A stretch of DNA of 9,936 nt, taken from positions 1 through 9,936 of the forward strand of contig JAVEEJ010000113.1 of assembly GCA_030840515.1 (NCBI GenBank), read 5' to 3'. This DNA comes from Frankiaceae bacterium (GTDB taxonomy: Bacteria > Actinomycetota > Actinomycetes > JAVEEJ01). The notes below the pieces were generated by a model, which did no database searches, was not told the DNA's origin, and saw only the letters and a list, made by a program, of their open reading frames with translations. Shown here piece after piece: positions 1 through 6,226 of this stretch. The translations under genes and the position numbers were made by a program. Every line of letters starts with the position of its first letter. Within the stretch, counting starts at the first letter, position 1.

Positions 1-1485
1 CACGAGCTCGCGCGAGACGGCGTCGTAGTGGCCCTTGATCCCCTTCATGGTGAAGAAGAAGAAGACGCCGGCGACGATCGCGATCCACGCGCCCTGGAGG
101 AACTTCGTGTAGAGCACGACCACCAGCACTGTCCCGGTGGTGATGCCGGCGAAGAAGTTGATCGCGCGCTTGCGCTGCATGACCCGCAGCTGGTGGCGAT
201 CGGTCTCGACCGCGAGCAGCCGGTTCCAGTGCCGCACCATGCCGGTCTGGCTCAGGGTGAACGAGACGAACACACCGACGATGTAGAGCTGGATCAGCTT
301 CGTCGGGTTGGCGTGGAACGCGTAGATCAGCGCGCACGCGAACCCGGCGAGGATGAGGATGCCGTTGCTGTAGACCAGTCGGTCGCCGCGGGTGTGCAGC
401 TGGCGCGGCATGTAGCGGTCCTGCGCGAGGATCGACGCCAGCACCGGGAAGCCGTTGAAGGCGGTGTTGGCAGCCAGCACCAGGATGATCGCGGTGACCA
501 GCTGCACGTAGTAGAAGGCGAAGTTGCCCTTCCCGTCGAAGACGGCCGCGCCGATCTGGGCGATCACGGTGTCCTGCGACTGCCCGCTCGGGAAGCCGAC
601 GATCTGGCTGTTGTGCTCGGTGACCTTCACCTTGGCGTGGATCGCCAGGTAGGTCACCCCGATGAACATCGTCAGGGCCAGTCCGCCCAGCAGCGCGAGC
701 GTGGTCGCCGCGTTCTTGCTCTTCGGCTTGCGGAAGGCGGGAACGCCGTTGCTGATCGCCTCGACACCGGTGAGCGCGGTGCAGCCCGAGGCGAAGGCCC
801 GCAGTCCCAGGTAGATGACGCCGAACGTGCCGAGCGCGTGAAGTTCCGGCTTGATCTGGTAGTTCGCCGACTCGGCGACGACCCGGTGACCCGACGCGAC
901 GTCATAGAGCCCGAGCGCGATCATCCCCATGATGCCGACCATGAAGGCGTAGGTGGGGATCGCGAACGCCGTACCCGACTCCCTGATGCCCCTCAGGTTC
1001 AGCAGCACGATGATCAGCACGATGATCAGCGTCGCCGAGGTCTCGTTGCCCTCCACGAAGCTGAAGGCGGGCGTGGACGCGAGGTTCGCGACACCCGCCG
1101 AGGCCGACACCGCGACGGTGAGCACGTAGTCGACGAGCAGTGCCGCCGCCACGACCAGCCCGGCCTGCGGTCCGAGGTTGGTGTTGGCCACCTCGTAGTC
1201 GCCGCCGCCACTGGGATAGGCGTGCACGTTCTGCCGGTAGGCGGCCACGACGGTTGCCATAACGACCACGACGGCCGCCGCGGCCCACCAGGTGAGGTGG
1301 TAGTACGCCGTGCCCGCCAGCGCCAGCACGATGAGGATCTCCTGCGTCGCGTAGGCAACCGAGGACAAAGCGTCGCTGGCGAACACGGGCAGCGCGATGG
1401 CCTTGGGCAGCTCGGTCTCCCCCAGCTGCTCAGAGCGCAGCGCGCGACCGAGGATCAGTCGCTTGAAGACGTCGGTGACCGGCAC
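1..1485 (-). CDS. KimA-like APC-superfamily transporter, probable K+ importer (C-terminus beyond window)
   Basis: The minus strand is open for 495 codons from a GTG at 1485 to the window edge. The protein is a multi-pass membrane transporter of the APC superfamily. Compared from memory with Bacillus subtilis KimA (a proton-coupled K+ importer), the match runs almost without gaps: SSDALSSVAY-like segment at residues 37-45, HAYPSGGGDY at 88-97, LLVDYVLTVAVS at 116-127, LTGVEAISN at 238-246, AANTAFNGFP at 338-347 and LSQTG at 411-415. KimA K+-site residues D36, Y43, T121, S125, T230 and E233 correspond to D38, Y45, T123, S127, T239 and E242 here. The missing part should be the cytosolic C-terminal domain; in KimA that domain binds c-di-AMP. 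It stands where Rv2690c stands in M. tuberculosis, divergent from the trkA pair. The GTG follows a -10 box by 8 bases with no Shine-Dalgarno, so a leaderless mRNA is likely. Substrate assignment is inference; a generic amino-acid permease is the alternative. Confidence 0.85.
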   Translation of the reverse strand, partial: MPVTDVFKRLILGRALRSEQLGETELPKAIALPVFASDALSSVAYATQEILIVLALAGTAYYHLTWWAAAAVVVVMATVVAAYRQNVHAYPSGGGDYEVANTNLGPQAGLVVAAALLVDYVLTVAVSASAGVANLASTPAFSFVEGNETSATLIIVLIIVLLNLRGIRESGTAFAIPTYAFMVGIMGMIALGLYDVASGHRVVAESANYQIKPELHALGTFGVIYLGLRAFASGCTALTGVEAISNGVPAFRKPKSKNAATTLALLGGLALTMFIGVTYLAIHAKVKVTEHNSQIVGFPSGQSQDTVIAQIGAAVFDGKGNFAFYYVQLVTAIILVLAANTAFNGFPVLASILAQDRYMPRQLHTRGDRLVYSNGILILAGFACALIYAFHANPTKLIQLYIVGVFVSFTLSQTGMVRHWNRLLAVETDRHQLRVMQRKRAINFFAGITTGTVLVVVLYTKFLQGAWIAIVAGVFFFFTMKGIKGHYDAVSRELV

Positions 1486-1493
1486 GAGCGCCG

Positions 1494-1499
1494 ATGCTA
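1494..1499 (-). promoter_or_regulatory. -10 element (TAGCAT) of the KimA-like gene, leaderless arrangement
   Basis: TAGCAT on the minus strand fits the actinobacterial TANNNT -10 consensus. It ends 8 bases before the GTG at 1485, so initiation 6-8 bases downstream would fall at or next to the start codon. No purine-rich ribosome-binding site lies in that interval. The -35 position (about 1517-1522, TCAGGT) is weak. Confidence 0.5.
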
Positions 1500-1541
1500 G
1501 GCCCCCTGCGACTGCGACCTGATGCGCCGAGCCGGGCCGTG

Positions 1542-1547
1542 TAGCGT
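1542..1547 (+). promoter_or_regulatory. -10 element (TAGCGT) of the trkA pair, leaderless arrangement
   Basis: TAGCGT ends 8 bases before the GTG at 1556, again with no Shine-Dalgarno between, so the transcript should start at the start codon. A CTGATG segment at 1519-1524, 17 bases upstream, could be a weak -35. It overlaps the expected -35 position of the divergent promoter. Confidence 0.5.
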
Positions 1548-1555
1548 GACCGGCC

Positions 1556-2218
1556 GTGCACGTCGTGATCATGGGCTGCGGCCGGGTGGGCTCGACGCTG
1601 GCCCACAACCTCGTGAAGCTCGGATATGACGTCGCCGTCATCGACCAGAGCGCGGACGCCTTCCGTCGCCTGGGTGAGGACTTCGCCGGCCAGATCGTCA
1701 CCGGCGTCGGGTTCGACCGGGACACGCTGGTCGAAGCCGGCATCGAGCGGGCCGACGCCTTCGCAGCCGTGAGCTCCGGCGACAACTCGAACATCATCTC
1801 GGCGCGGGTGGCTCGCGAGACCTTCGGCGTGGAGAACGTCGTCGCCCGCATCTACGACCCCGGCCGCGCCGAGGTCTACCAGCGGCTCGGCATCCCGACC
1901 GTCGCCACGGTGCGCTGGACCGCCGACCAGGTGCTGCGCCGGCTCCTCCCGAGCGGCGCCCAGACGGAGTGGACCGACCCGAGCGGGTCGGTCTCGCTGT
2001 GCGAGGTCCACGTCGAGCCCAGCTGGGTCGGCCGCACCATCGACAAGCTCCAGAGCGCCACCGGGACCCGGGTCGCGGTCATCACCCGCTTCGGCGAAGG
2101 CCTGCTCCCGGAGGAGTCGACCGTGCTGCAGGAGGGCGACCTGGTCCACCTCGCGCTGCGGGCCGCCGACGTCGAGCGCGTCGTACGCCTGCTCGCCGCC
2201 GACCCGGAGGAGGACTAG
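1556..2218 (+). CDS. trkA: TrkA-family K+ channel/transporter regulatory subunit, first of pair (CeoB-like)
   Basis: A 220-residue cytosolic protein with one RCK_N and one RCK_C domain. The Rossmann nucleotide loop GCGRVG is at residues 7-12, with D30 at the end of the second strand, the position that usually contacts the adenosine ribose in NAD(H)/ATP-binding RCK domains. The N-terminal fold runs to about residue 120. The RCK_C ligand-binding domain covers about 135-215 (VEPSWVGRTIDKL near its start). Such proteins gate K+ uptake systems in response to nucleotides. GTG 1556 is chosen because MHVVIMGCGRVG is the usual N-terminus and a leaderless promoter ends just before it; the ATG at 1571 would remove the first beta strand. 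The gene abuts its paralogue with no spacer and matches M. tuberculosis ceoB (Rv2691) in context. Confidence 0.9.
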   Translation: MHVVIMGCGRVGSTLAHNLVKLGYDVAVIDQSADAFRRLGEDFAGQIVTGVGFDRDTLVEAGIERADAFAAVSSGDNSNIISARVARETFGVENVVARIYDPGRAEVYQRLGIPTVATVRWTADQVLRRLLPSGAQTEWTDPSGSVSLCEVHVEPSWVGRTIDKLQSATGTRVAVITRFGEGLLPEESTVLQEGDLVHLALRAADVERVVRLLAADPEED

Positions 2219-2878
2219 ATGCGGGTCGCCATCGCCGGCGCCGGCAATGTCGGCCGCTCGATCGCAGCCGAGCTCGTCGAGAACGGCCATGAGGTGCTGC
2301 TCATCGAGAAGGACCGCAAGTCCTACAAGCCGACGAGCGTGCCTGGCGCGCAGTGGCTGATGGCCGACGCCTGCGAGACCAACACCCTCACCAACGCCTC
2401 GCTCGAGACCTGCCACGTCGCCATCGCCGCCACCGGTGACGACAAGGCGAACCTGGTGCTCTCCCTCCTGGCGAAGACCGAGTACGGCGTGCCTCGGGTG
2501 GTCGCGCGGGTGAACCACCCGAAGAACGAGTGGCTCTTCGACGAGGCTTGGGGCGTCGACGTCGCGGTGTCCTCCCCGCGCCTGCTCTCCGCGCTCGTCG
2601 AGGAGGCGGTCAGCGTCGGTGACCTGGTGCGGCTGCTGCAGTTCGAGCAGGGCCGGGCCAACCTGGTCGAGCTGACGCTCGCGGAGGGCGCCACCGTTGT
2701 CGGCAAGCGGGTGGGCTCGGTGACCTGGCCGCCGGACACCGCCCTGGTCGCGATCCTGCGCGGCGGCCGGGTCCTCGTTCCCAGCCAGGACGATCCGCTC
2801 GAGGCGGGTGACGAGCTGCTGTTCGTCGCGGCGGCCGACGTCGAGGACGAGCTGCAGTCCCTGCTCGGCACCGGCTGA
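2219..2878 (+). CDS. trkA: TrkA-family K+ channel/transporter regulatory subunit, second of pair (CeoC-like)
   Basis: A 219-residue RCK_N plus RCK_C protein, diverged from its upstream partner. GAGNVG at residues 7-12 is the nucleotide loop, and E30 replaces the Asp at the end of strand 2. Residues 1-120 form the RCK_N domain; 135-217 form the RCK_C domain, with typical LEAGDELLFVAA near the end. The ATG follows the upstream TAG with no gap, and a GGAGGAGG purine tract 5 bases before the ATG lies inside the end of the first gene, so the two are co-transcribed and translationally coupled. Single-RCK-unit TrkA proteins normally assemble into rings, so a heteromeric ring of the two products is plausible (inference). 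Its context counterpart is M. tuberculosis ceoC (Rv2692). It ends 15 bases from a convergent gene, with no clear terminator hairpin in the gap. Confidence 0.9.
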   Translation: MRVAIAGAGNVGRSIAAELVENGHEVLLIEKDRKSYKPTSVPGAQWLMADACETNTLTNASLETCHVAIAATGDDKANLVLSLLAKTEYGVPRVVARVNHPKNEWLFDEAWGVDVAVSSPRLLSALVEEAVSVGDLVRLLQFEQGRANLVELTLAEGATVVGKRVGSVTWPPDTALVAILRGGRVLVPSQDDPLEAGDELLFVAAADVEDELQSLLGTG

Positions 2879-2893
2879 CCAAAGCCCGTCGTT

Positions 2894-3580
2894 CTAGTTC
2901 AGGTCCGGCTCCGGCTCCAGGTCGGCGGCGGGGCGGGGCGCGACGGGCACACGGCGTACGGCGATGACCGTGTAGAGCGCTGCGCCGGCGAGCAGCAGGT
3001 ACTTCTCGGCCTGGATGACGGCGAACAGGATCGCGTTGTCCTTGGCGTTGTCTCCGACGGTCAGCGCGACAACGCTCGCCACCGTCGCCCGGATGAAGAA
3101 GCTCGCCGTCCACACCCAGGTGGCCTTCACGCAGGCCCGACGCAGCGCCGCGTTGTCCTTCCACACGTCGTACTTGGGGTCGATCGCGACCAGCACCAGC
3201 GCGATGGCGGGACGGCGCACGAGGATCGAGATGAGGAAGCCCAGCCCGGAGAACGCGGTGAGCAGGATGCCGGGTAGGAAGAAGCCTTTGCCACTGCCGG
3301 TGGCGCGGGCGATGAGCACTGCGACGACCAGTCCGACGAAACCGCTGGCCGAGTACTGCAGCGACTCGCCGCGCACCCGCCGCACCACGACGATGAGCAC
3401 GCCGACGACAAGCGCGGCCACGATCGCGGTGTTGAGGTCCGACAGCAGCTTGACCACGATGAAGACCAGCGCGGGAACGGTGCTGTCGAACAGCCCCTTC
3501 CATCCTCCGAACAAGGCGAGGAAGTGCGAGACCGACAGATCGCCGGCATGTTCCTGCGGCGGCGGCTCAGGCTCAGTCAC
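2894..3580 (-). CDS. DUF3159 integral membrane protein
   Basis: A 228-residue polytopic protein of the DUF3159 family, matching Rv2693c in sequence character and position. An acidic, proline-rich N-terminus (residues 1-15) is followed by the FGGWKGLFDS segment typical of the family. About six hydrophobic spans follow, near residues 33-48, 51-67, 78-95, 100-121, 153-174 and 193-208. The C-terminal tail is short and charged (EPEPD, from a small tandem repeat in the DNA at 2898-2920). The GTG start at 3580 overlaps the stop of the OB-fold gene by 4 bases (GTGA), so translation is coupled; the local Shine-Dalgarno is poor. It is the last gene of the minus-strand operon. Its position beside trkA genes and an OB-fold protein is conserved in actinobacteria, but its biochemical role is unknown to me. 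Confidence 0.88.
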   Translation of the reverse strand: MTEPEPPPQEHAGDLSVSHFLALFGGWKGLFDSTVPALVFIVVKLLSDLNTAIVAALVVGVLIVVVRRVRGESLQYSASGFVGLVVAVLIARATGSGKGFFLPGILLTAFSGLGFLISILVRRPAIALVLVAIDPKYDVWKDNAALRRACVKATWVWTASFFIRATVASVVALTVGDNAKDNAILFAVIQAEKYLLLAGAALYTVIAVRRVPVAPRPAADLEPEPDLN

Positions 3581-3945
3581 GGAAGCAGCTCGTAGACCGG
3601 GTTGTAGACAGCCGGGTGGCCGTTGTGGGTGGTGAGCCGGCCGCGCACCTGCACCGTGCGCCCAGGGTCGATCCCGGCGATCCGCCGCCGACCGAGGAAA
3701 ACGATCGTCACGCTGCCCGACCCGTCATAGAGCTCGGCCTCCAGGGCCGGCGTGCCGGCCCGCGGGCGCAACGTCACCGTGCGAAGAATCCCGCGCAGCG
3801 TCACGAGCTCACGGTCCACGGCGTCGACGGCCTGGGTCGCACCGCACGCGTCGACCCGCTCCCGGAGCTGCTCGGCGTCCAGCTCACTCTCGTCGCTGGT
3901 CAGCCGGTGCAGGAGCCCTCGGATTCCGCCCTGATGCTCACCCAT
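3577..3945 (-). CDS. OB-fold nucleic-acid-binding domain protein (Rv2694c-like)
   Basis: A 122-residue protein. Residues 1-40 are a charged helical region; residues about 47-121 show the alternating strands of an OB-fold (LVTLRGILRTVTL, LEAELYDGSGSVTIVFLG, VQVRGRLTTHNGHPAVYNPVYEL). The LYDGSG/IVFLGRR stretch resembles the tRNA-anticodon-type OB domains of RecG-like and related proteins. It is the counterpart of Rv2694c. The ATG at 3945 is preceded by only 18 bases of spacer after DUF3710, with a weak GGCGGCGAGCGAG purine stretch as the ribosome-binding site. Binding to single-stranded nucleic acid is inferred from fold alone; no catalytic residues are visible. The gene overlaps the DUF3159 start by 4 bases. 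Confidence 0.85.
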   Translation of the reverse strand: MGEHQGGIRGLLHRLTSDESELDAEQLRERVDACGATQAVDAVDRELVTLRGILRTVTLRPRAGTPALEAELYDGSGSVTIVFLGRRRIAGIDPGRTVQVRGRLTTHNGHPAVYNPVYELLP

Positions 3946-3963
3946 CTCGCTCGCCGCCCATCC

Positions 3964-4719
3964 TCAGCGGGTCTCGGTGATCTCCGGACCGCGCTCGAAC
4001 GGGTCGAGGCTCGGTCGGTCACCGTCCTCGGACTCGTCCTCCTCCGCCGCGGCAGCAGCGGCAGCCGCGGCTTCTGCGGCGTCCCGCGGGAGCTTCAGCG
4101 GGAGCGGGTCACGCGCGGCCATCGCCTCGCTGCCTCGCACCACGACGACTTCACCGAACGCGTCCTCGAGCCGCACCGCCGCACCCAGATCGGTGGACCC
4201 CGGGCCTGTGAGCAACCCACGCAGGAACCAGCGCGGGCCGTCGACGCCAAGGAAGCGCGCCGACTGCTGCACCACACCACGGCCCGCCATCTCGGTCGGG
4301 ATGCGGGCGACGAGCTCCGTGCCGAAGCGACCCTGAGAGTCCGACGCGCTGCCCCCACCGGCGATCAGCGACTCGGCGATCTCCCCGCGCACCTCGTCCC
4401 AGATGCCGTCCGTGCGCGGCGCGGCGAAGACGTTGATCTGCAAGGTCGAGGGCCCGTCGACGAGCGTCGCCCCGACGATGTGCTGCTCCTCGTTGACCTC
4501 GATTCTCAGCTCGAGCTTGTCCGTGACGGGGACCAGCATCCCGCCGAGGTCGAGGCGGGGGATGTCGTCGGCGGGCACGTCCTCGACGTCCCACGGGCCC
4601 GTCGTGGGGCCCGGGGTCGCGGGAAGGACGTCCTCGGCTGCGGGCGCCGTCTCGGCGGTGTCGTCGTACTCGCTCCCGTCGGAGTCGTCGGCGCGGTTGC
4701 GGCGGAACAACGGGCTCAC
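3964..4719 (-). CDS. DUF3710 domain-containing protein
   Basis: A 251-residue soluble protein of the actinobacterial DUF3710 family (Rv2696c-like). It has a basic start (LFRRNR at 4-9), an acidic low-complexity stretch (11-30), then the family core at about 40-210 with GPWDVEDVP at 41-49, LDLGGMLVP at 56-64, GRFGTELVAR at 130-139 and GPRWFLRG at 161-168. The C-terminal 40 residues are disordered: a run of alanines at about 214-225, then acidic EEDESEDGD. The GTG at 4719 overlaps the dut stop by 4 bases (GTGA), with a GAGAGG Shine-Dalgarno 7 bases upstream, so the start is well supported. Function is unknown. Constant neighbourhood with dut is known for the family, and a link to nucleotide metabolism would be inference. 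Confidence 0.9.
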   Translation of the reverse strand: MSPLFRRNRADDSDGSEYDDTAETAPAAEDVLPATPGPTTGPWDVEDVPADDIPRLDLGGMLVPVTDKLELRIEVNEEQHIVGATLVDGPSTLQINVFAAPRTDGIWDEVRGEIAESLIAGGGSASDSQGRFGTELVARIPTEMAGRGVVQQSARFLGVDGPRWFLRGLLTGPGSTDLGAAVRLEDAFGEVVVVRGSEAMAARDPLPLKLPRDAAEAAAAAAAAAEEDESEDGDRPSLDPFERGPEITETR

Positions 4720-5180
4720 TGTGGTGCCTCTCTCCTGCTGGTGCCGGTGCTGCCGAACCCACCGTCGCCGCGGTCGCTCCCCGGGAGGGTCGTGACCTCG
4801 ACGAACCGCGCCCGCTCGACGCGCTGGATGACGAGCTGGGCGATCCGGTCGAGCCGGCGAAGGTGCACCGGCTCACGCGGGTCGTGGTTGATGAGCGTGA
4901 CACGGATCTCGCCGCGGTAGCCGGCATCCACCGTTCCGGGCGAGTTCACGACCCCGACCCCGTGCTTGGCGGCGAGGCCGGACCGCGGCATCACGAAGGC
5001 GACGTACCCGTCCGGCAAGGCCACCGACACCCCGGTCCCGACGACGGCGCGCTCGCCCGGGGAGAGCGTGAGCTCGGTCGTGGTGACGAGGTCGGCACCG
5101 GCGTCTCCAGGGTGCGAGTACGACGGGAGCGGCACGTCTGGGTCGAGTCGCCGGATGAGCACCTCGGTGGGCGGGCTCAT
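4716..5180 (-). CDS. dut: deoxyuridine 5'-triphosphate nucleotidohydrolase (dUTPase)
   Basis: A 154-residue trimeric-type dUTPase that hydrolyses dUTP to dUMP and pyrophosphate, keeping uracil out of DNA and supplying dUMP for thymidylate synthesis. All five family motifs are present in order: DAGADL (26-31), PRSGLA (65-70), VNSPGTVDAGYRGEI (77-91) with the catalytic-water Asp in VDAGY, DRIAQLVI (111-118) and the glycine-rich RGDGGFGSTG (137-146) that closes over the nucleotide. The length is normal for a bacterial enzyme. The reading frame stays open far upstream through the thioesterase gene, but the ATG at 5180 gives the expected N-terminus (MSPPTEVLIRRLDPD) and overlaps the thioesterase stop by 4 bases (ATGA), indicating translational coupling. 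Nothing is truncated or missing. Confidence 0.97.
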   Translation of the reverse strand: MSPPTEVLIRRLDPDVPLPSYSHPGDAGADLVTTTELTLSPGERAVVGTGVSVALPDGYVAFVMPRSGLAAKHGVGVVNSPGTVDAGYRGEIRVTLINHDPREPVHLRRLDRIAQLVIQRVERARFVEVTTLPGSDRGDGGFGSTGTSRREAPQ

Positions 5181-5731
5181 GGGTTGTACCGCCGGACCAG
5201 GTCCTCGGAGAGCTCCTCGAGCCCACGGCCGTGCTGCTCGAAGTGCTCGGTGCCGACCTTGATGAACAGCGCGGCTGCCTTCACCGCGACCTGGCCGTCG
5301 GGGGCACCGAGCCGACCCTCGCCCTCCGCCCAGATCTTGCGGCCGAGGACACCGGTGCAGCGGGCCGTGAGGTGCAGCGTGGTGCCGACCGGCACGGGCC
5401 GCAGATAGTCGATCTCGAGTCGCCCGGTGACCGCCGGCTCGCCGATGATCCAGAGCACGTAGCCCAGTGCGTCGTCGAAGGCTGCGGCGAGCAGGCCGCC
5501 GTGGGCGAGGCCGGGCGCCCCTTGGTGGTCGTCGGTCACGGTGAACTCGGCCTCGATGGCCACGCCCTCGGCCCGGCGCACCTCGAGGTGCAGGCCGCTC
5601 TCCGGCCGGTCGCCGCACGCATAGCAGTCGCGGAAGTGCGGCCCGAGCCGCTCCCCCACCTCGATCGCACCGGGGTGGACCGTCGGCGGCTGCGCGTCCG
5701 GCGACGGCGACGTCGAGCGCACGGCGGTCAC
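5177..5731 (-). CDS. PaaI/hotdog-fold thioesterase family protein
   Basis: A 184-residue single-hotdog protein, probably an acyl-CoA thioesterase acting in the cytosol. After a flexible 20-residue N-terminus come CYACG (36-40, the cysteine pair seen in one actinobacterial subgroup), LAHGGLLAAAFDDALG (75-90) with the HGG signature and acidic residues on the central helix, and VTGRLEIDYLRPVPVG (101-116), the strand/turn typical of the PaaI group. The substrate cannot be deduced. GTG 5731 is preferred because a -10 box ends 8 bases before it, as expected for a leaderless mRNA. It opens the thioesterase-dut-DUF3710-OB-DUF3159 operon and overlaps dut by 4 bases. I do not recall a thioesterase at this point in the mycobacterial version of the cluster, so it may be a lineage-specific insertion at the head of the operon. 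Confidence 0.88.
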   Translation of the reverse strand: MTAVRSTSPSPDAQPPTVHPGAIEVGERLGPHFRDCYACGDRPESGLHLEVRRAEGVAIEAEFTVTDDHQGAPGLAHGGLLAAAFDDALGYVLWIIGEPAVTGRLEIDYLRPVPVGTTLHLTARCTGVLGRKIWAEGEGRLGAPDGQVAVKAAALFIKVGTEHFEQHGRGLEELSEDLVRRYNP

Positions 5732-5739
5732 GGCCGGTG

Positions 5740-5745
5740 ACCCTA
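5740..5745 (-). promoter_or_regulatory. -10 element (TAGGGT) for the thioesterase-dut operon
   Basis: TAGGGT on the minus strand ends 8 bases before the GTG at 5731, with no Shine-Dalgarno between. Its first two bases (TA) are also the first two of the plus-strand -10 box at 5744-5749, so the two promoters share their melting-start point. No -35 match is visible. Confidence 0.5.
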
Positions 5746-5749
5746 CCCT
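5744..5749 (+). promoter_or_regulatory. -10 element (TACCCT) for the DUF3093 gene
   Basis: TACCCT ends 8 bases before the ATG at 5758. It overlaps the opposing -10 box by the self-complementary TA at 5744-5745, so the 26 bases between the two start codons form a symmetric divergent promoter. This also argues for ATG 5758 over the upstream GTG at 5737, which lies before the promoter element. Confidence 0.5.
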
Positions 5750-5757
5750 TGCGCCTC

Positions 5758-6195
5758 ATGGCGTTCCGCGAACTGCTCCGGGCACCGTGGTGGCTGTGGC
5801 TGGCCGCGTTCGCGGTGGCTGCACTCCTCGGTCTCGAGGTGGGAGTCGCGACCAACGCCGCGATCGGCGTGGCGACGGCGCTCGGAGTCTCGGTCGGCCT
5901 CGGGGCGGGGCTGCACCGCTCCACGTTGGTGCTCGAGGTGAGCGACGGCGAGCTGCGCGCCGGACCCGCCCGCGCACCGCTGTCGGCTTTCGGCTCCGTC
6001 GTGGCGCACGACCCGCGCACCCTGCGGTTGCGACGCGGCCGTGACGCCGACCCGGCCGCGTTCCTCGCGCTTCGCCCCTGGGTGCACACGGCCGTGGAGC
6101 TGGCAGTGACCGATCCGACGGACCCGACCCCCTACTGGTTGGTGGCGACGAAGCGGGCCGACGAGCTCGTCGCCGTACTCGCCAAGGTCCCCTGA
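5758..6195 (+). CDS. DUF3093 domain-containing membrane protein
   Basis: A 145-residue protein of the DUF3093 family (Rv2698-like). The N-terminus FRELLRAPWWLW (3-14) leads into two hydrophobic spans at about 11-30 and 33-52, likely a membrane hairpin. The cytosolic C-terminal half carries the family pattern: LRAGPARAPLSAFGSVV (66-82), DPAAFLALRPWV (98-109) and the hallmark DPTDPTPYWLVATKR (119-133). The start is ATG 5758 because of the leaderless promoter just upstream; a GTG at 5737 in the same frame would add seven residues. It is divergent from the dut operon, as in mycobacteria. No enzymatic motif is visible and the function is unknown. It ends 31 bases before the hydrolase, which has its own promoter candidate. 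Confidence 0.87.
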   Translation: MAFRELLRAPWWLWLAAFAVAALLGLEVGVATNAAIGVATALGVSVGLGAGLHRSTLVLEVSDGELRAGPARAPLSAFGSVVAHDPRTLRLRRGRDADPAAFLALRPWVHTAVELAVTDPTDPTPYWLVATKRADELVAVLAKVP

Positions 6196-6213
6196 TCGCC
6201 GGTTCGGCCGGGT

Positions 6214-6219
6214 TATCGT
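6214..6219 (+). promoter_or_regulatory. -10 element (TATCGT) of the SCP2-hydrolase gene
   Basis: TATCGT ends 7 bases before the GTG at 6227 in the 31-base gap after DUF3093. CCTGAT at 6191-6196, 17 bases upstream, is a weak -35 candidate and the same hexamer occurs upstream of the trkA -10. The gene could therefore be transcribed as a leaderless message, separately from or in addition to DUF3093 read-through. Confidence 0.45.
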
Positions 6220-6226
6220 CGGAAGC

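Noticed and set aside
28..1500. Long plus-strand open frame (490 codons) antisense to the transporter
   Set aside because: Its product is low-complexity, rich in Arg, Asp, His and Glu, without recognisable motifs, and the minus strand encodes an unmistakable APC transporter. It is a high-GC shadow.
1486..1555. Possible c-di-AMP (ydaO-type) riboswitch upstream of the KimA-like gene
   Set aside because: The gap is only 70 bases and the promoter sits directly before the start codon, leaving no leader RNA for a riboswitch.
1430..2518. Minus-strand open frame antisense to both trkA genes
   Set aside because: The plus strand encodes two complete RCK proteins; the antisense product has shadow-type composition and no motif.
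2898..2920. Short tandem CCGGCT-type repeat at the end of the DUF3159 gene
   Set aside because: It is simply the codon repeat for an Asp/Glu-Pro tail; too short to call a repeat element.
4040..4085. GCC/GCG/GCA-rich tract in the DUF3710 gene as a possible repeat or contingency locus
   Set aside because: It encodes a poly-alanine linker with mixed codons, so slippage is unlikely; common in high-GC proteins.
3616..4920. Plus-strand open frame of 434 codons across the OB-fold/DUF3710/dut region
   Set aside because: The minus-strand genes there are well supported with coupled starts and family motifs; the plus-strand product shows only shadow composition.
5181..6089. Upstream extension of the dut frame giving a 457-residue protein
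   Set aside because: The extension is low-complexity and runs through the thioesterase and DUF3093 genes. The ATG at 5180 gives the normal dUTPase length and overlaps the upstream stop.
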